Positions 7,823-15,448 are shown, counted from the first letter of the stretch. The stretch is 64,000 nt of DNA from Mesorhizobium sp. WSM3859 (GCF_002295065.1 NZ_NSGG01000001.1:1-64000), one strand, 5' to 3'. Numbers and translations: made by a program. Notes: generated from the letters alone by a model not told the origin.

Positions 7823-8147
7823 CTACACCGGCTCGGCGTCCTGCGCGCTGTGGCGCTTCCCTGTGGCCTGGATTTGGGCAAGCATTCGCGCCTGCGCAGC
7901 AATGCGGACCCGATCGAGCGCTTCCTGCTGCGCCCGCTCTCGCTCGAGCCGGTAGACCTCGGGCAAAGGTTCCCAGTCGGCCGGCTTCTGCCGCATGCAC
8001 CATTTCTCACGACGAAAGCCCCAATGCTCGATCCCGACCATCGTGCTGCCGTCCCCACCAAATCTTGTCGATCTCGACCTCGCCTTGGCCATCCTTCCAG
8101 GGCGTCCAGCCGCGGCCCGGCCGTTCGATCAAGTCGTCGTCGCGCAT
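7823..8147 (-). pseudogene. hypothetical gene with one frameshift
   Basis: Two minus-strand frames join into one protein. The first reads MRDDDLIERPGRGWTPWKDG and EVEIDKIWWG; the second reads DGSTMVGIEHWGFRREKWCM, PLPEVYRLERERAQQEALDR and a helical end to AQDAEPV. The break falls in the CCCC run at 8053-8056; removing one base restores a single frame of about 108 residues. It is decaying, or the run holds a sequencing error. The Trp-rich front and amphipathic tail belong to no family I can name. Confidence 0.5.
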
Positions 8148-8203
8148 GCGGCGGATGATGCATAAGCCGCGACTTATTCGCAAGGCCAAGGAACGCCCTT
8201 AGC

Positions 8204-8339
8204 CATCCTCCATTCGCAGGTCGAGTACTTTAGCTGCCGCTGATATGCCAACCTCAGGCCGACTCCCCTACCCCGGGAGTGGGCTAGGCCCGGCGGTTCA
8301 ATCAAACGCTACCCCAACACAGCGGAACTGTCGGGCCGC
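8204..8339 (-). repeat. copy 1 of a tandem noncoding element
   Basis: About 136 bp sharing ordered blocks with the copy at 8381-8504: CATCCTCC, TACTTTAGC, CGCTGATATG, GGCTAGGCCCGGC and CTGTCGGGCCGC. It can form a hairpin ACTCCC/GGGAGT and an end hairpin AGCGG/CCGCT. The strand is inferred from the neighbouring minus-strand gene. No frame in it looks coding. Confidence 0.5.
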
Positions 8340-8380
8340 TACCTACCTGGCGCTCGTAAGCTCTCCATCGCGCAATTGAG

Positions 8381-8504
8381 CATCCTCCGAAATAGTTACT
8401 TTAGCAGACGCTGATATGTTGATACCCCTACCTGCTGCCGGGGCTGACCCGGCTAGGCCCGGCAGTCACATGGCCGCACACCCAAACGGCGGCTGTCGGG
8501 CCGC
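8381..8504 (-). repeat. copy 2 of the tandem noncoding element
   Basis: This second copy lies 177 bp after the first. The middle hairpin is GCCGGG/CCCGGC and the end hairpin GGCGG/CCGCC. Where copy 1 has an A-T pair at the foot of the end hairpin, this copy has G-C, a compensatory change. On the minus strand it lies directly after the stop codon of the CXXC microprotein, as a 3' untranslated element would. Confidence 0.5.
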
Positions 8505-8690
8505 CTATGGGCACGGCGTCCAGCCCTTCCGCCGCTCCGGCGTGACGGCATGATTCGTGAACTGCAGGTTCCGATCGTCGCGGCCGGCGCCGCGGCACTC
8601 ATGGCAGTAGATGATTTTCAGCAAATCCCAATGCAGGCCAGGGGCTGGTCCGGCCCGAACCTCCTGACAGGGCGTCAGGCCTTTTATCAT
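8505..8690 (-). CDS. CXXC microprotein, second copy
   Basis: A 61-residue protein sharing DRNLQFTNHAVTPERRKGWT plus PCP with the 672-905 protein. Residues 29-38 read YCHECRGAGR, a CXXC pair followed by a GAG turn like half of a DnaJ-type zinc repeat. Metal binding is plausible but unproven. The first copy has TGG (Trp) where this one has TAG, so the tail is shorter here. The stop codon abuts the structured noncoding repeat. Its start lies 30 bp from the divergent gene at 8721. Confidence 0.5.
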   Translation of the reverse strand: MIKGLTPCQEVRAGPAPGLHWDLLKIIYCHECRGAGRDDRNLQFTNHAVTPERRKGWTPCP

Positions 8691-8720
8691 CAGAACAGAT
8701 GGCGACCCCGATCACGCGTA

Positions 8721-8921
8721 ATGAAATTCTTGGATTATGAAGAGCACAGCGCCGAAGTGGGTTGGCATTTATCGATGCCGGGCGTCCCGCCATTTATCTG
8801 TGTGATTGACGGATCAAAGGGCGATTACATTTCGCGCGACGAATACATTGCTTCGGGTTTTAAGCCTGACGTCGATGTTCTCCCATGGGAATCCGAATAT
8901 AGGACCTCCAAGAAGCCTTAG
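8721..8921 (+). CDS. small hypothetical protein
   Basis: A 66-residue protein reading MKFLDYEEHSAEVGWHLSMP, VPPFICVIDGSKGDYISRDE and ASGFKPDVDVLPWESEYRTS. It has a plausible alpha/beta composition but no family I recognise. The frame is open upstream to 8550, but that part overlaps the minus-strand CXXC gene and looks like its antisense, so ATG 8721 is preferred. It is a single gene at the end of the accessory block. Confidence 0.45.
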   Translation: MKFLDYEEHSAEVGWHLSMPGVPPFICVIDGSKGDYISRDEYIASGFKPDVDVLPWESEYRTSKKP

Positions 8922-9136
8922 TCTGCAGTTCAGCCTTCCTTGGAGAGACGATAAGAGCTGATAGGGGAGTGAGACTGCGCACCACCTCATCAGGGACTTC
9001 CGCTACGGAGACCCGTTAGCTCCGGCGCGCCTGTCCTGTTTGAGGCAAATTTGTAGACGGCTTTGGAGAAGTGGGCGGGCGGGAGAAAGGTTCAATCTAA
9101 GCGCGTGCCCGTCGCCGCCTCAGCATGACAAGGCCG

Positions 9137-9151
9137 TTAAGCGGTTGTTAA
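9137..9151. promoter_or_regulatory. CtrA-type binding box
   Basis: TTAA-GCGGTTG-TTAA is an exact match to the TTAA-N7-TTAA consensus of the alphaproteobacterial cell-cycle regulator CtrA. No start codon of a convincing gene follows within 200 bp, so its target, if any, is the hairpin-rich stretch downstream. Confidence 0.45.
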
Positions 9152-9222
9152 CATAGAATTCGGACTGCGCGATAACACCATATTCTGCGGAGCTACTTTA
9201 GCTAGGTTGAATGTTGCGGCGG

Positions 9223-9357
9223 AACTCCCCAGGACCGCCGGGCCGGCGTCCTTTGCCCACTCTACCCCAATGAGGGACGCATGTGGGTCAGTCCCCCTCT
9301 TGGGTAGCCGCGCGGGTGTAGGAGGAGCTTCGGGTGGCAGGCCACCAACGCTGAAGC
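9223..9357 (+). ncRNA. candidate structured RNA
   Basis: Three hairpins follow each other. The first is GGCGG/CCGCC near 9223-9249. The second is long, with arms 9262-9278 and 9291-9307 pairing at 13 of 17 positions. The third is two-part: GCTTC/GAAGC outside GGTGG/CCACC at 9327-9357. The strand is inferred from the CtrA-type box upstream. On the other strand these would be the 3' end of the nudK message. Confidence 0.3.
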
Positions 9358-9376
9358 ATCGAAGCCGAAGACAGGC

Positions 9377-9955
9377 TCAAGCCTTGATCGGGTTGAGCTT
9401 CAGGTGCTGGAGCAGGATGATCGTCTTGGCGTCGACGATGCGGCCGTCGGCGATGCCGGCCAGCGCCTCGTCCAGTGGTATTTCCAGAACCTCGATGTCC
9501 TCGCCCTCCTCCGGCGCGCCGCCGCCGTCGGAAATGCGGTCGGCCGGCGAATAGCGCGCGGTGAAGAACCACAGCCGCTCCGTCACGCTGCCCGGGCTCA
9601 TGAACGGCGCGAACAGCCGCTCGACATCCTTCAGATGGTAGCCCAGCTCCTCTTCCGCTTCCTTGCGGATGGCGGTTTCGGGATCGTTTTCGTCGAGCAG
9701 GCCGGCGCAGGCCTCGATCAGCGGCTCGCGGTGACCCACGGCGTAAGCCGGGAAGCGGAACTGCCGCACCAGGAGCACGGTCGAGCGCCGAGGATCGAAC
9801 GGCAGGATCACCGCGCCGTCGCCGCGATCGTAGGTCTGCCGGATCTGCGTCTCCCATTGCCCGTCGCGGCGGCGATAGTCGAGCACAGTCTTTTTCAGCA
9901 CAGCCCAGTCGTCCGAAAGGACCTCTTCCGAACGGATGCGAACGCGATCTTCCAT
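9377..9955 (-). CDS. nudK: GDP-mannose pyrophosphatase NudK
   Basis: A 192-residue Nudix hydrolase that cleaves GDP-mannose and related nucleotide sugars. It follows E. coli NudK along its whole length: SDDWAVLKKTVLDYRRRDG at the front, TYDRGDGAVILPFDPRR, VRQFRFPAY, the Nudix box GLLDENDPETAIRKEAEEEL, YMSP-type FMSPGSVTERL, and the end IVDAKTIILLQHLKL. ATG 9955 was chosen because the frame upstream of it translates a dispersed repeat (LTQFRTENR). It is a single gene on the minus strand, divergent from the Old Yellow Enzyme gene. Confidence 0.9.
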   Translation of the reverse strand: MEDRVRIRSEEVLSDDWAVLKKTVLDYRRRDGQWETQIRQTYDRGDGAVILPFDPRRSTVLLVRQFRFPAYAVGHREPLIEACAGLLDENDPETAIRKEAEEELGYHLKDVERLFAPFMSPGSVTERLWFFTARYSPADRISDGGGAPEEGEDIEVLEIPLDEALAGIADGRIVDAKTIILLQHLKLNPIKA

Positions 9956-9984
9956 GACGACCTCCCGATTGGCCGCAAAGGGAT

Positions 9985-10038
9985 AGAGCAATTTCAGGAA
10001 AAGTGTGAAGCGGTTTTCCGTCCGAAATTGCGTCAAAA
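9985..10038. repeat. dispersed gene-end repeat, family A
   Basis: An inverted-type repeat of about 54 bp beginning AGAGCAATTTCAGGAAAAG and ending CGAAATTGCGTCAAAA; the ends are complementary (GCAATTTC with GAAATTGC). Relatives occur at 11273, 12046, 32075 and 63281, with partial ones at 56123 and 63874. Here it sits between the divergent nudK and Old Yellow Enzyme genes. Confidence 0.7.
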
Positions 10039-10170
10039 AAATAGAGCGGCGAAAGATGACCCGCGCAATCCTGGAAACCGAGTGGTCCAGCGGCGGTTTC
10101 ACCGGCTCGTGTCTGGCGCGACGCGCCGCGACTGCCTAGATAGCGGTATCTTCCCAGGAGAGCCCGCTTC

Positions 10171-11274
10171 ATGACGTCATCGCTTTTCCAGCCGATCACC
10201 CTCGGCGACCTCACCTTCCCCAATCGCATTGCGGTCGCCCCCATGTGCCAGTATTCGGCCGAGGACGGCTCGGCCAGCGACTGGCATCTCTATCACTGGA
10301 TGAACTTGGCCATGTCGGGCGCCGGTATGGTCACCGTCGAGATGACCGATGTCGAGCGGCGCGGGCGCATCACGCATGGCTGCCTCGGTCTCTATTCGGA
10401 CGACAATGAGGCGGCCGCCAAGCGCACGCTCGACGCCGCCAGGCGCGTCGCCGCGCCCGGCACGAAGTTCGGCGTCCAGCTTGCCCATGCCGGCCGCAAG
10501 GCCTCCAACCGCAGACCCTGGGAAGGCGGCGGCCCGCTGCAGCCCGGTGAAGATCCCTGGCAGACGGTTTCTGCCTCGGCCATCGCCTACGACACGGGCT
10601 GGAATGTGCCGCACTCGTTGGAGGATGAGGAGATTCTTGAGCTCATCGCGCGTTTTGCGCAGTCGGCCGTGCGCGCCGAACGCGCCGGCTTCGACTTTGC
10701 CGAACTGCACGCCGCGCATGGCTATCTGATCTTCCAGTTCCTCTCGCCGCTCTCCAACCAGCGGACAGACCGCTGGGGCGGGTCGCTCGAAAACCGCATG
10801 CGCTTCGCGGTCGAAATCGCCAGGGCGGTCAAGAAGGCCGCTCCGTCCATGATGCTGGGCGCGCGCCTTTCGGTGAAGGAATGGGTCGACGGCGGTTTCG
10901 ACATCCAGGACGCGATCGAGGTGGCCAAGGCGCTGAAGGCCGAGGGCATCGCCTATATCTGCTGCTCCAGCGGCGGCAATTCGCCCCTGCAGCAGGTGCC
11001 GCCCGGCCCCGGCTACCAGGTGCATCTGGCGGAAGCCGTGCGCAACGGCGCCGGCATTCCGACGCGCGCCGTGGGGCTGATCGACGATCCGAGCCAGGCC
11101 GAGGCGATCGTCGCCGGCGGTCGGGCCGACATGGTGGCGCTGGCGCGCGCCTTCCTCGCCGACCCGCGCTGGGGCTGGCGCGCGGCGGCTGCCTTCGGCG
11201 AGGAGATCCATCCCGCGCCCCAGCTGGCACGTTCGGTGACGACGATGCGGCATTGGATGAAGGCCGCCGGCTAG
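10171..11274 (+). CDS. Old Yellow Enzyme, YqjM/NamA type
   Basis: A 367-residue FMN-dependent NADPH oxidoreductase that reduces activated C=C bonds such as enones, in the cytoplasm. It forms one TIM barrel. Residues known for the YqjM class are present: Cys26 and Tyr28 in APMCQYSA, and His180, His183 and Tyr185 in ELHAAHGYL. FLSPLSNQRTDRWGGSLENR follows, and the phosphate-binding end runs GGRADMVALARAFLADPRWG. Length is normal. It is transcribed alone, divergently from nudK, with a repeat copy directly after its stop. The physiological substrate cannot be told. Confidence 0.9.
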   Translation: MTSSLFQPITLGDLTFPNRIAVAPMCQYSAEDGSASDWHLYHWMNLAMSGAGMVTVEMTDVERRGRITHGCLGLYSDDNEAAAKRTLDAARRVAAPGTKFGVQLAHAGRKASNRRPWEGGGPLQPGEDPWQTVSASAIAYDTGWNVPHSLEDEEILELIARFAQSAVRAERAGFDFAELHAAHGYLIFQFLSPLSNQRTDRWGGSLENRMRFAVEIARAVKKAAPSMMLGARLSVKEWVDGGFDIQDAIEVAKALKAEGIAYICCSSGGNSPLQQVPPGPGYQVHLAEAVRNGAGIPTRAVGLIDDPSQAEAIVAGGRADMVALARAFLADPRWGWRAAAAFGEEIHPAPQLARSVTTMRHWMKAAG

Positions 11275-11356
11275 AGCAATTGCGGGGAAAAGTGCTAGGC
11301 GGTTAGGCTCGGCGACTTCGCCGTAGCCTTCCGTCCGGAATTGCGTCAAAACGAAA
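11273..11356. repeat. dispersed repeat, family A, with insertion
   Basis: It has the same ends as the 9985 copy (AGAGCAATT, and CCGTCCGGAATTGCGTCAAA) but about 30 bp more in the middle. It begins within the stop codon of the Old Yellow Enzyme gene. Confidence 0.65.
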
Positions 11357-11440
11357 CCGGAAATCAGCGGGACCTGAGACGTTTGGGCGCAGGATCCTCG
11401 CCACAACTGCAACCAATTTGGCCGCTTTACGTTGGCGGCC

Positions 11441-11719
11441 ATGATAGACAGCAAACCTTTTGAGAAGCCGGTGGTGGTCGAGCTCGGCCATGTCGGCAAA
11501 TATCGCCATATAAGTAGCACCCGCGAGGCGGCCGAGTGCCTGATGACCGTTTGGCCGCTCAATCGCGGCGAGCGGCATCGTGATGCTCTCGACACTTGCC
11601 TCAAAGCGCTGGAAGGGTATCGTTCACCAGCGGACGCACGTCGCGCCCTTATCGAGGCGGCCAGGGAATCGGAAGTGCTGGTTCCCGAAGACAGGCTGCT
11701 CGACGGAAAGCTGCACTGA
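11441..11719 (+). CDS. DUF982 domain protein
   Basis: A 92-residue protein of the DUF982 family, which is numerous in rhizobia and of unknown function. Visible features are PVVVELGHVGKYRHISSTRE, AAECLMTVWP, and the helical end ALDTCLKALEGYRSPADARR followed by ALIEAARESEVLV. A TTG start at 11432 is possible; ATG 11441 is simpler. It lies 25 bp before the DUF2188 gene and is likely co-transcribed. Confidence 0.85.
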   Translation: MIDSKPFEKPVVVELGHVGKYRHISSTREAAECLMTVWPLNRGERHRDALDTCLKALEGYRSPADARRALIEAARESEVLVPEDRLLDGKLH

Positions 11720-11744
11720 GCACGCTTCTTAACCGGAGGATTTC

Positions 11745-11984
11745 ATGGCGAAGCTGACTTACAAGATCGTCGAGCATGATGGCGGCTGGGCCTACAAGGT
11801 CGGCTCGACGTTTTCCGAGACTTTCCGTACCCACCAGGAGGCGCTGCGCGCCGCCGAAATCGCCTCGTCCGAGCAGCAGGTCGCCGGAACCACGGACGGC
11901 ATCCAGTATGAGGATGCCGAAGGAAAGTGGCACGATGAGCTTGCCGACGGCCGCGACCGGCCGCAGACCGAAGTATCGGACTGA
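11745..11984 (+). CDS. DUF2188-like protein
   Basis: A 79-residue protein resembling DUF2188: TYKIVEHDGGWAYKVGSTFS, then THQEALRAAEIAS, and a charged tail with WHDELADGRDRPQTE. The family is a small beta-alpha fold of unknown role, often found in stress-related gene sets. The start has a clear CCGGAGG ribosome site. It follows the DUF982 gene. Confidence 0.75.
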   Translation: MAKLTYKIVEHDGGWAYKVGSTFSETFRTHQEALRAAEIASSEQQVAGTTDGIQYEDAEGKWHDELADGRDRPQTEVSD

Positions 11985-12045
11985 TTTTTACCCGCGCCCG
12001 CGGCCGACGATGCCCGAGCCTTCATGCCGGCCGCTGGGGGGTGCC

Positions 12046-12102
12046 AGAGCAATTCCAGGAAAAGCGCGTAGCGGTTTTCCGTCCAAATTGCGTAAAAACA
12101 AA
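12046..12102. repeat. dispersed repeat, family A
   Basis: A copy reading AGAGCAATTCCAGGAAAAG, then GCGGTTTTCCGTCCAAATTG. It lies between the convergent DUF2188 gene and the minus-strand secreted protein gene. Confidence 0.65.
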
Positions 12103-12150
12103 GAGTTGGGGCGGACCAGCGATTCCATCAAACGCTGAACCGCTCAAGGC

Positions 12151-12426
12151 TTACTTGCCGCAGTACTGGTCGTTGACGTTACCGCCGGCATTGGCGTCCG
12201 GTCCGGGCGTGCTCGACGCGCACGGTCCCACGGGGCCGGTATTGCCGAGCGTATTGAGGCCGGAAGCGTCGCCGCCCGCGATGCTGCCGGTGGTGGTGCG
12301 ATCGATCGGCCGCTCGCTCGACGCTGAGTGGCCGTGCCACCACGACCAGTCGTCGGATGACTGCGCCATCGCCGCGCCACTCATGGCCAGCACGAGCGCT
12401 GAAGCTGCTATGATTTTCCTAAGCAT
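12151..12426 (-). CDS. small secreted hypothetical protein
   Basis: A 91-residue exported protein. MLRKIIAASALVLAMSGAAM followed by AQ is a standard signal peptide, cleaved after AMA. The mature part is Gly/Ser/Asn-rich, with TTTGSIAGGDASGLNTLGNT and two cysteines (GPCASSTPG and QYCGK) that could form a disulfide. ATG 12426 is preferred because GGAG precedes it. I recognise no domain; small proteins of this style are common in Mesorhizobium. Confidence 0.65.
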   Translation of the reverse strand: MLRKIIAASALVLAMSGAAMAQSSDDWSWWHGHSASSERPIDRTTTGSIAGGDASGLNTLGNTGPVGPCASSTPGPDANAGGNVNDQYCGK

Positions 12427-12600
12427 TGGAGTCTCCATTCTTTAAATCGCCGAGGCCTGCCCGGCGACCCGCGTGAAACCCGGGGTTGCGGCAAAGGTTC
12501 CGCCAGGAAAATCACGAAAAACCAACGCATTCGACACGTTTGTGTGACGGCTCCGTGAGCTGGCGGAATGCCAAACACCCAGATCCCCGACAGCGGAAAC

Positions 12601-13575
12601 TCAGTTCACGTTTGCGAAGGCGCGGGCAGCGATACGTCGGATGAAGGCGACGGCCCGTTCGGGGTCAACGAACTGCGGCATATGGCCGAGGCCTTCGACC
12701 CGCTCGAAGTCGAGCCCCTGGATCCTGTCCAGCATCGGCTCGCCATGGACGGCTTCGCCGATGACGCGGTCGGCGCTGCCGAACAGAATGCCTGCCGGCA
12801 TCGCTATTTCGCCATATCGCTTTTCGATGCGATCAAGATCCTGCTCGACCGCCACGAAGTCGGTGGACGTGGCGAAATAATGGGACGGGCGCAAGCCGAG
12901 CCATCCCCCGCCGGCGACCATGTAGTCCGCGGGAACCGCTTGCGGCGCGAAGATGAACCTCAGCGTCGGCTGCGCGTAGCGCAGGCTGAGTGGTATCGCC
13001 GTCGTATAGGCCAGGATCCGGCGCAGCAGCGCTGATGGAACATAGAGCAGGTCGAACCGCTGACGTATCCTCGCTTCCAGATGCGTCAGCGGCGACAGCA
13101 GCGCGATACCGGAAATCGCCGTCGGATGCTCGGTCGCCAGCGCAAGCGCGACAGCGCCGCCCAGCGAATGGCCGACGACCAAAGGTCGTTCCAGGCGCAG
13201 TTCCTCGATGAAGCGCCGCACGATCTCGGCCTGCTCGGGCAATCGGCCGGTCGCGCCGCTCGCCCGAACCGAATAGCCCGAGCCCGGCCGGTCGAGCGCG
13301 ATCAGCCGGTAGCCGGCGCCGAAGCGTCCGAACAGCGTGTGGCGGAAATGGTGGAGTTGGGCGCCCAACCCATGCAGGAAAACGATCGGCCTACCCTCGC
13401 CTTCTTCCACGAAATGGATGCGGTTGCCGTCGATCTCGACGAATTTTCCGCACGCCGGCACCAGCCTTTCAGCCCTCACCGCGATCCGCCATGTTGCGAG
13501 CATCAGGACGAGCAGGACAAGGCCGGCCGCGGCGAGCAAGCCCGCGAGCAGCCACAGGACAATCGATATCAGCAT
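12601..13575 (-). CDS. membrane-anchored alpha/beta hydrolase
   Basis: A 324-residue serine hydrolase. Residues 1-27 (MLISIVLWLLAGLLAAAGLV and on) form an N-terminal membrane anchor. The alpha/beta fold follows: the oxyanion segment VFLHGLGAQLHHFRHT, DRPGSGYS, the nucleophile elbow GHSLGG, an Asp in GSADRVIG, and the catalytic His in GLGHMPQF. The order and spacing are those of a working enzyme. The substrate is unknown. The frame extends to 13650, but ATG 13575 starts directly at the anchor. It is divergent from the CinA-like gene. Confidence 0.85.
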   Translation of the reverse strand: MLISIVLWLLAGLLAAAGLVLLVLMLATWRIAVRAERLVPACGKFVEIDGNRIHFVEEGEGRPIVFLHGLGAQLHHFRHTLFGRFGAGYRLIALDRPGSGYSVRASGATGRLPEQAEIVRRFIEELRLERPLVVGHSLGGAVALALATEHPTAISGIALLSPLTHLEARIRQRFDLLYVPSALLRRILAYTTAIPLSLRYAQPTLRFIFAPQAVPADYMVAGGGWLGLRPSHYFATSTDFVAVEQDLDRIEKRYGEIAMPAGILFGSADRVIGEAVHGEPMLDRIQGLDFERVEGLGHMPQFVDPERAVAFIRRIAARAFANVN

Positions 13576-13705
13576 GGTTTCATCTGCTCCCGACCGACCG
13601 CACCATATCCGCAGCAGCCGCCGCCACAAGCGCGCATCCGGCTTTCGCATTGCGGCGGGCCTCAGGCCGCGTTATCTCAGGCGAGCTTTTGCGCCGGAGT
13701 CCGCC

Positions 13706-14446
13706 ATGCCTGAAATCGTCACCGCCGCCATGCTCGTCATCGGCGACGAAATCCTCTCCGGCCGCACCAAGGACAAGAATATCGGCCATCTCGCCGACAT
13801 CATGACGGCGATCGGCATCGACCTGAAGGAAGTGCGCATCGTCCCCGACGAGGAAGACGAGATCGTTGCGGCGGTGAATGCCGTGCGCGCCCGTTATACC
13901 TACGTCTTCACCACCGGCGGCATCGGCCCCACGCATGACGACATCACCGCCGACTCGATCGCCAAGGCTTTCGGCGTGCCCTGCGAGTATGACGCCAAGG
14001 CTTACGCCCTGCTCGAGGCGAGCTATGCCGGGCGCGGCATCGAATTCACCGAAGCGCGCAAGCGCATGGCGCGCATGCCGCGCGGCGCCGACCTTATCGA
14101 CAATCCCGTCTCCGTCGCGCCGGGCTTCCGCATCGGCAATGTCCATGTCATGGCCGGCGTACCGTCGATCTTCCAGGCCATGCTCGACAATGTCGTGCCG
14201 ATGCTCAAGGCCGGCACGAAAATGCTGTCGGCCACGGTGCATTGCCCCTTTGGCGAAGGCCTGATCGGCGGGCCGCTGGCCGAGATCCAGAAGGCGCATC
14301 CCGACACCATCATCGGCTCCTATCCCAAATATGGCGACGGCAAGTTCTGGACCGAGCTCGTCGTCCGCGCCCGCAGCGAGGAAGCGCTCGAGGCCGCGCG
14401 CAAGGATGTCGAGGCGATGGTGGCGGGCTTCGCCAAGGCGGGCTGA
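13706..14446 (+). CDS. CinA-like molybdopterin-binding domain protein
   Basis: A 246-residue protein of the MoaB/MogA fold found at the N-terminus of CinA (competence/damage-inducible protein). AAMLVIGDEILSGRTKDKN and TTGGIGPTHDDITADSIAKA are the signature loops; MAGVPSIFQAMLDNVVP follows. In full-length CinA this domain hydrolyses ADP-ribose and a second domain deamidates NMN; only the first is present here, as is usual for this short form. ATG 13706 starts at the conserved strand, and the frame before it is the antisense of the hydrolase gene. Confidence 0.85.
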   Translation: MPEIVTAAMLVIGDEILSGRTKDKNIGHLADIMTAIGIDLKEVRIVPDEEDEIVAAVNAVRARYTYVFTTGGIGPTHDDITADSIAKAFGVPCEYDAKAYALLEASYAGRGIEFTEARKRMARMPRGADLIDNPVSVAPGFRIGNVHVMAGVPSIFQAMLDNVVPMLKAGTKMLSATVHCPFGEGLIGGPLAEIQKAHPDTIIGSYPKYGDGKFWTELVVRARSEEALEAARKDVEAMVAGFAKAG

Positions 14447-14531
14447 CCGGCGTTAGGCGGGAACCAGTCAACCCGTTGAGGCGTTCCCTTTGCCGCGCAC
14501 GCACGTAGCGCAAGCAATTGAGGGACCTGTC

Positions 14532-15365
14532 ATGCGCTTCAAGACAATCGTCGCCATTTTGCAGAACGAGCAGGACGCCGAGCGCGTTCTCGATTGCGCC
14601 CTTCCGCTTGCCGAAAGGTTCGAGAGCCATCTCGTCGGCATCCATGCCGAGGCGTTGCCCGTTCCCTACACGTCGGCCACCGGCTTCCCGGACACCGAAT
14701 TCCTGCAGGTCTCGGCCGAGATGAACAAGGAGCGCGCCGACAAGCTGCAGGCCTATTTCCTGAAGCGGGTCGAGGAATCCGGCCTGTCCTTCGAATGGCG
14801 AAGCCTGGAAAGCTTCTCCGGCGACAGCGCGCTGACCGGCATAACGAGCGTGCGCGCCGCCGATCTGATCATCGCCGCGCAGCGTGACACCGGTGGCGAC
14901 CCGAGCGCCGACGTCGACACACTGGTCTATGATGCCGGCCGGCCGGTGCTGGTCGTGCCCCATGCCGGGCCTCTGATCACCACCTTCAGACGCGTGCTGC
15001 TCGCCTGGAATGGCAGCAAGGAGGCCGCTCGCGCAGCCTTCGATGCCCTGCCCTTCATCGCCGAGGCCGACAAGACGGACATTCTCGTCATCGATCCCCC
15101 GGAGACGCTGGATGAATCTCCGGAAGCGGCCGGCGCCGAGATTGCAGCGGCCTTGTCGCGTCACGGCGCCAATGTCAGCGTCTGCGTGCAGAAATCCGGC
15201 GGCACTTCGGTCGATGACATGATTCAGGCCAGGATCGCCGAATCCGGCGCCGACCTTCTGGTGCTCGGCGCCTACAGTCACTCCTGGCTGCGCCAGCTTC
15301 TGTTCGGCGGCGTTACCCGCACGATGCTGCGCACGACGAATGTGGCAGCTTTCCTATCGCGTTGA
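14532..15365 (+). CDS. tandem universal stress protein (UspA family)
   Basis: A 277-residue protein with two Usp domains. Domain 1 covers about residues 1-140, starting MRFKTIVAILQNEQDAERVL. Domain 2 covers about 150-277, with RRVLLAWNGSKEAARAAFDA and the end LLVLGAYSHSWLRQLLFGGV then TRTMLRTTNVAAFLS. The last motif resembles the nucleotide-binding loop G-x2-G-x9-G(S/T), though it is only loosely kept. Tandem Usp proteins act in stress tolerance; the trigger cannot be seen. It is a single gene. Confidence 0.9.
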   Translation: MRFKTIVAILQNEQDAERVLDCALPLAERFESHLVGIHAEALPVPYTSATGFPDTEFLQVSAEMNKERADKLQAYFLKRVEESGLSFEWRSLESFSGDSALTGITSVRAADLIIAAQRDTGGDPSADVDTLVYDAGRPVLVVPHAGPLITTFRRVLLAWNGSKEAARAAFDALPFIAEADKTDILVIDPPETLDESPEAAGAEIAAALSRHGANVSVCVQKSGGTSVDDMIQARIAESGADLLVLGAYSHSWLRQLLFGGVTRTMLRTTNVAAFLSR

Positions 15366-15420
15366 GCATCCCTCGAAAGCGGGAGCCAGATTCAGGGCGA
15401 TACCTTTGCAAGTCTGACGG

Positions 15421-15448
15421 GCGTCGCTTGAATTCCGTTTGAGCGCGG
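15421..15448. repeat. short copy of repeat family B
   Basis: GCGTCGCTTGAATTCCGTTT then GAGCG. It matches the core of the palindromic repeat at 55151-55198 and lies between the Usp gene and gpt. Confidence 0.45.

Larger units (their letters stand above)
8922..9376. other. 455-bp gap with hairpins and a CtrA-type box
   Basis: No credible gene: the frame at 9207-9554 runs antisense into nudK. The left part (8922-9130) shows nothing distinct. The right part holds a TTAA-N7-TTAA box followed by a series of strong hairpins, listed separately as a possible RNA gene. Confidence 0.5.

Noticed and set aside
8204..8504. CRISPR array
   Set aside because: Only two diverged units of about 130 bp; no short identical repeats with unique spacers and no cas genes.
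9207..9554. Plus-strand frame of 115 codons
   Set aside because: It begins in the hairpin-rich stretch and runs antisense into nudK; no ribosome site or motifs.
10177..11604. Minus-strand frame of 475 codons
   Set aside because: Antisense to the Old Yellow Enzyme gene and translates a dispersed repeat.
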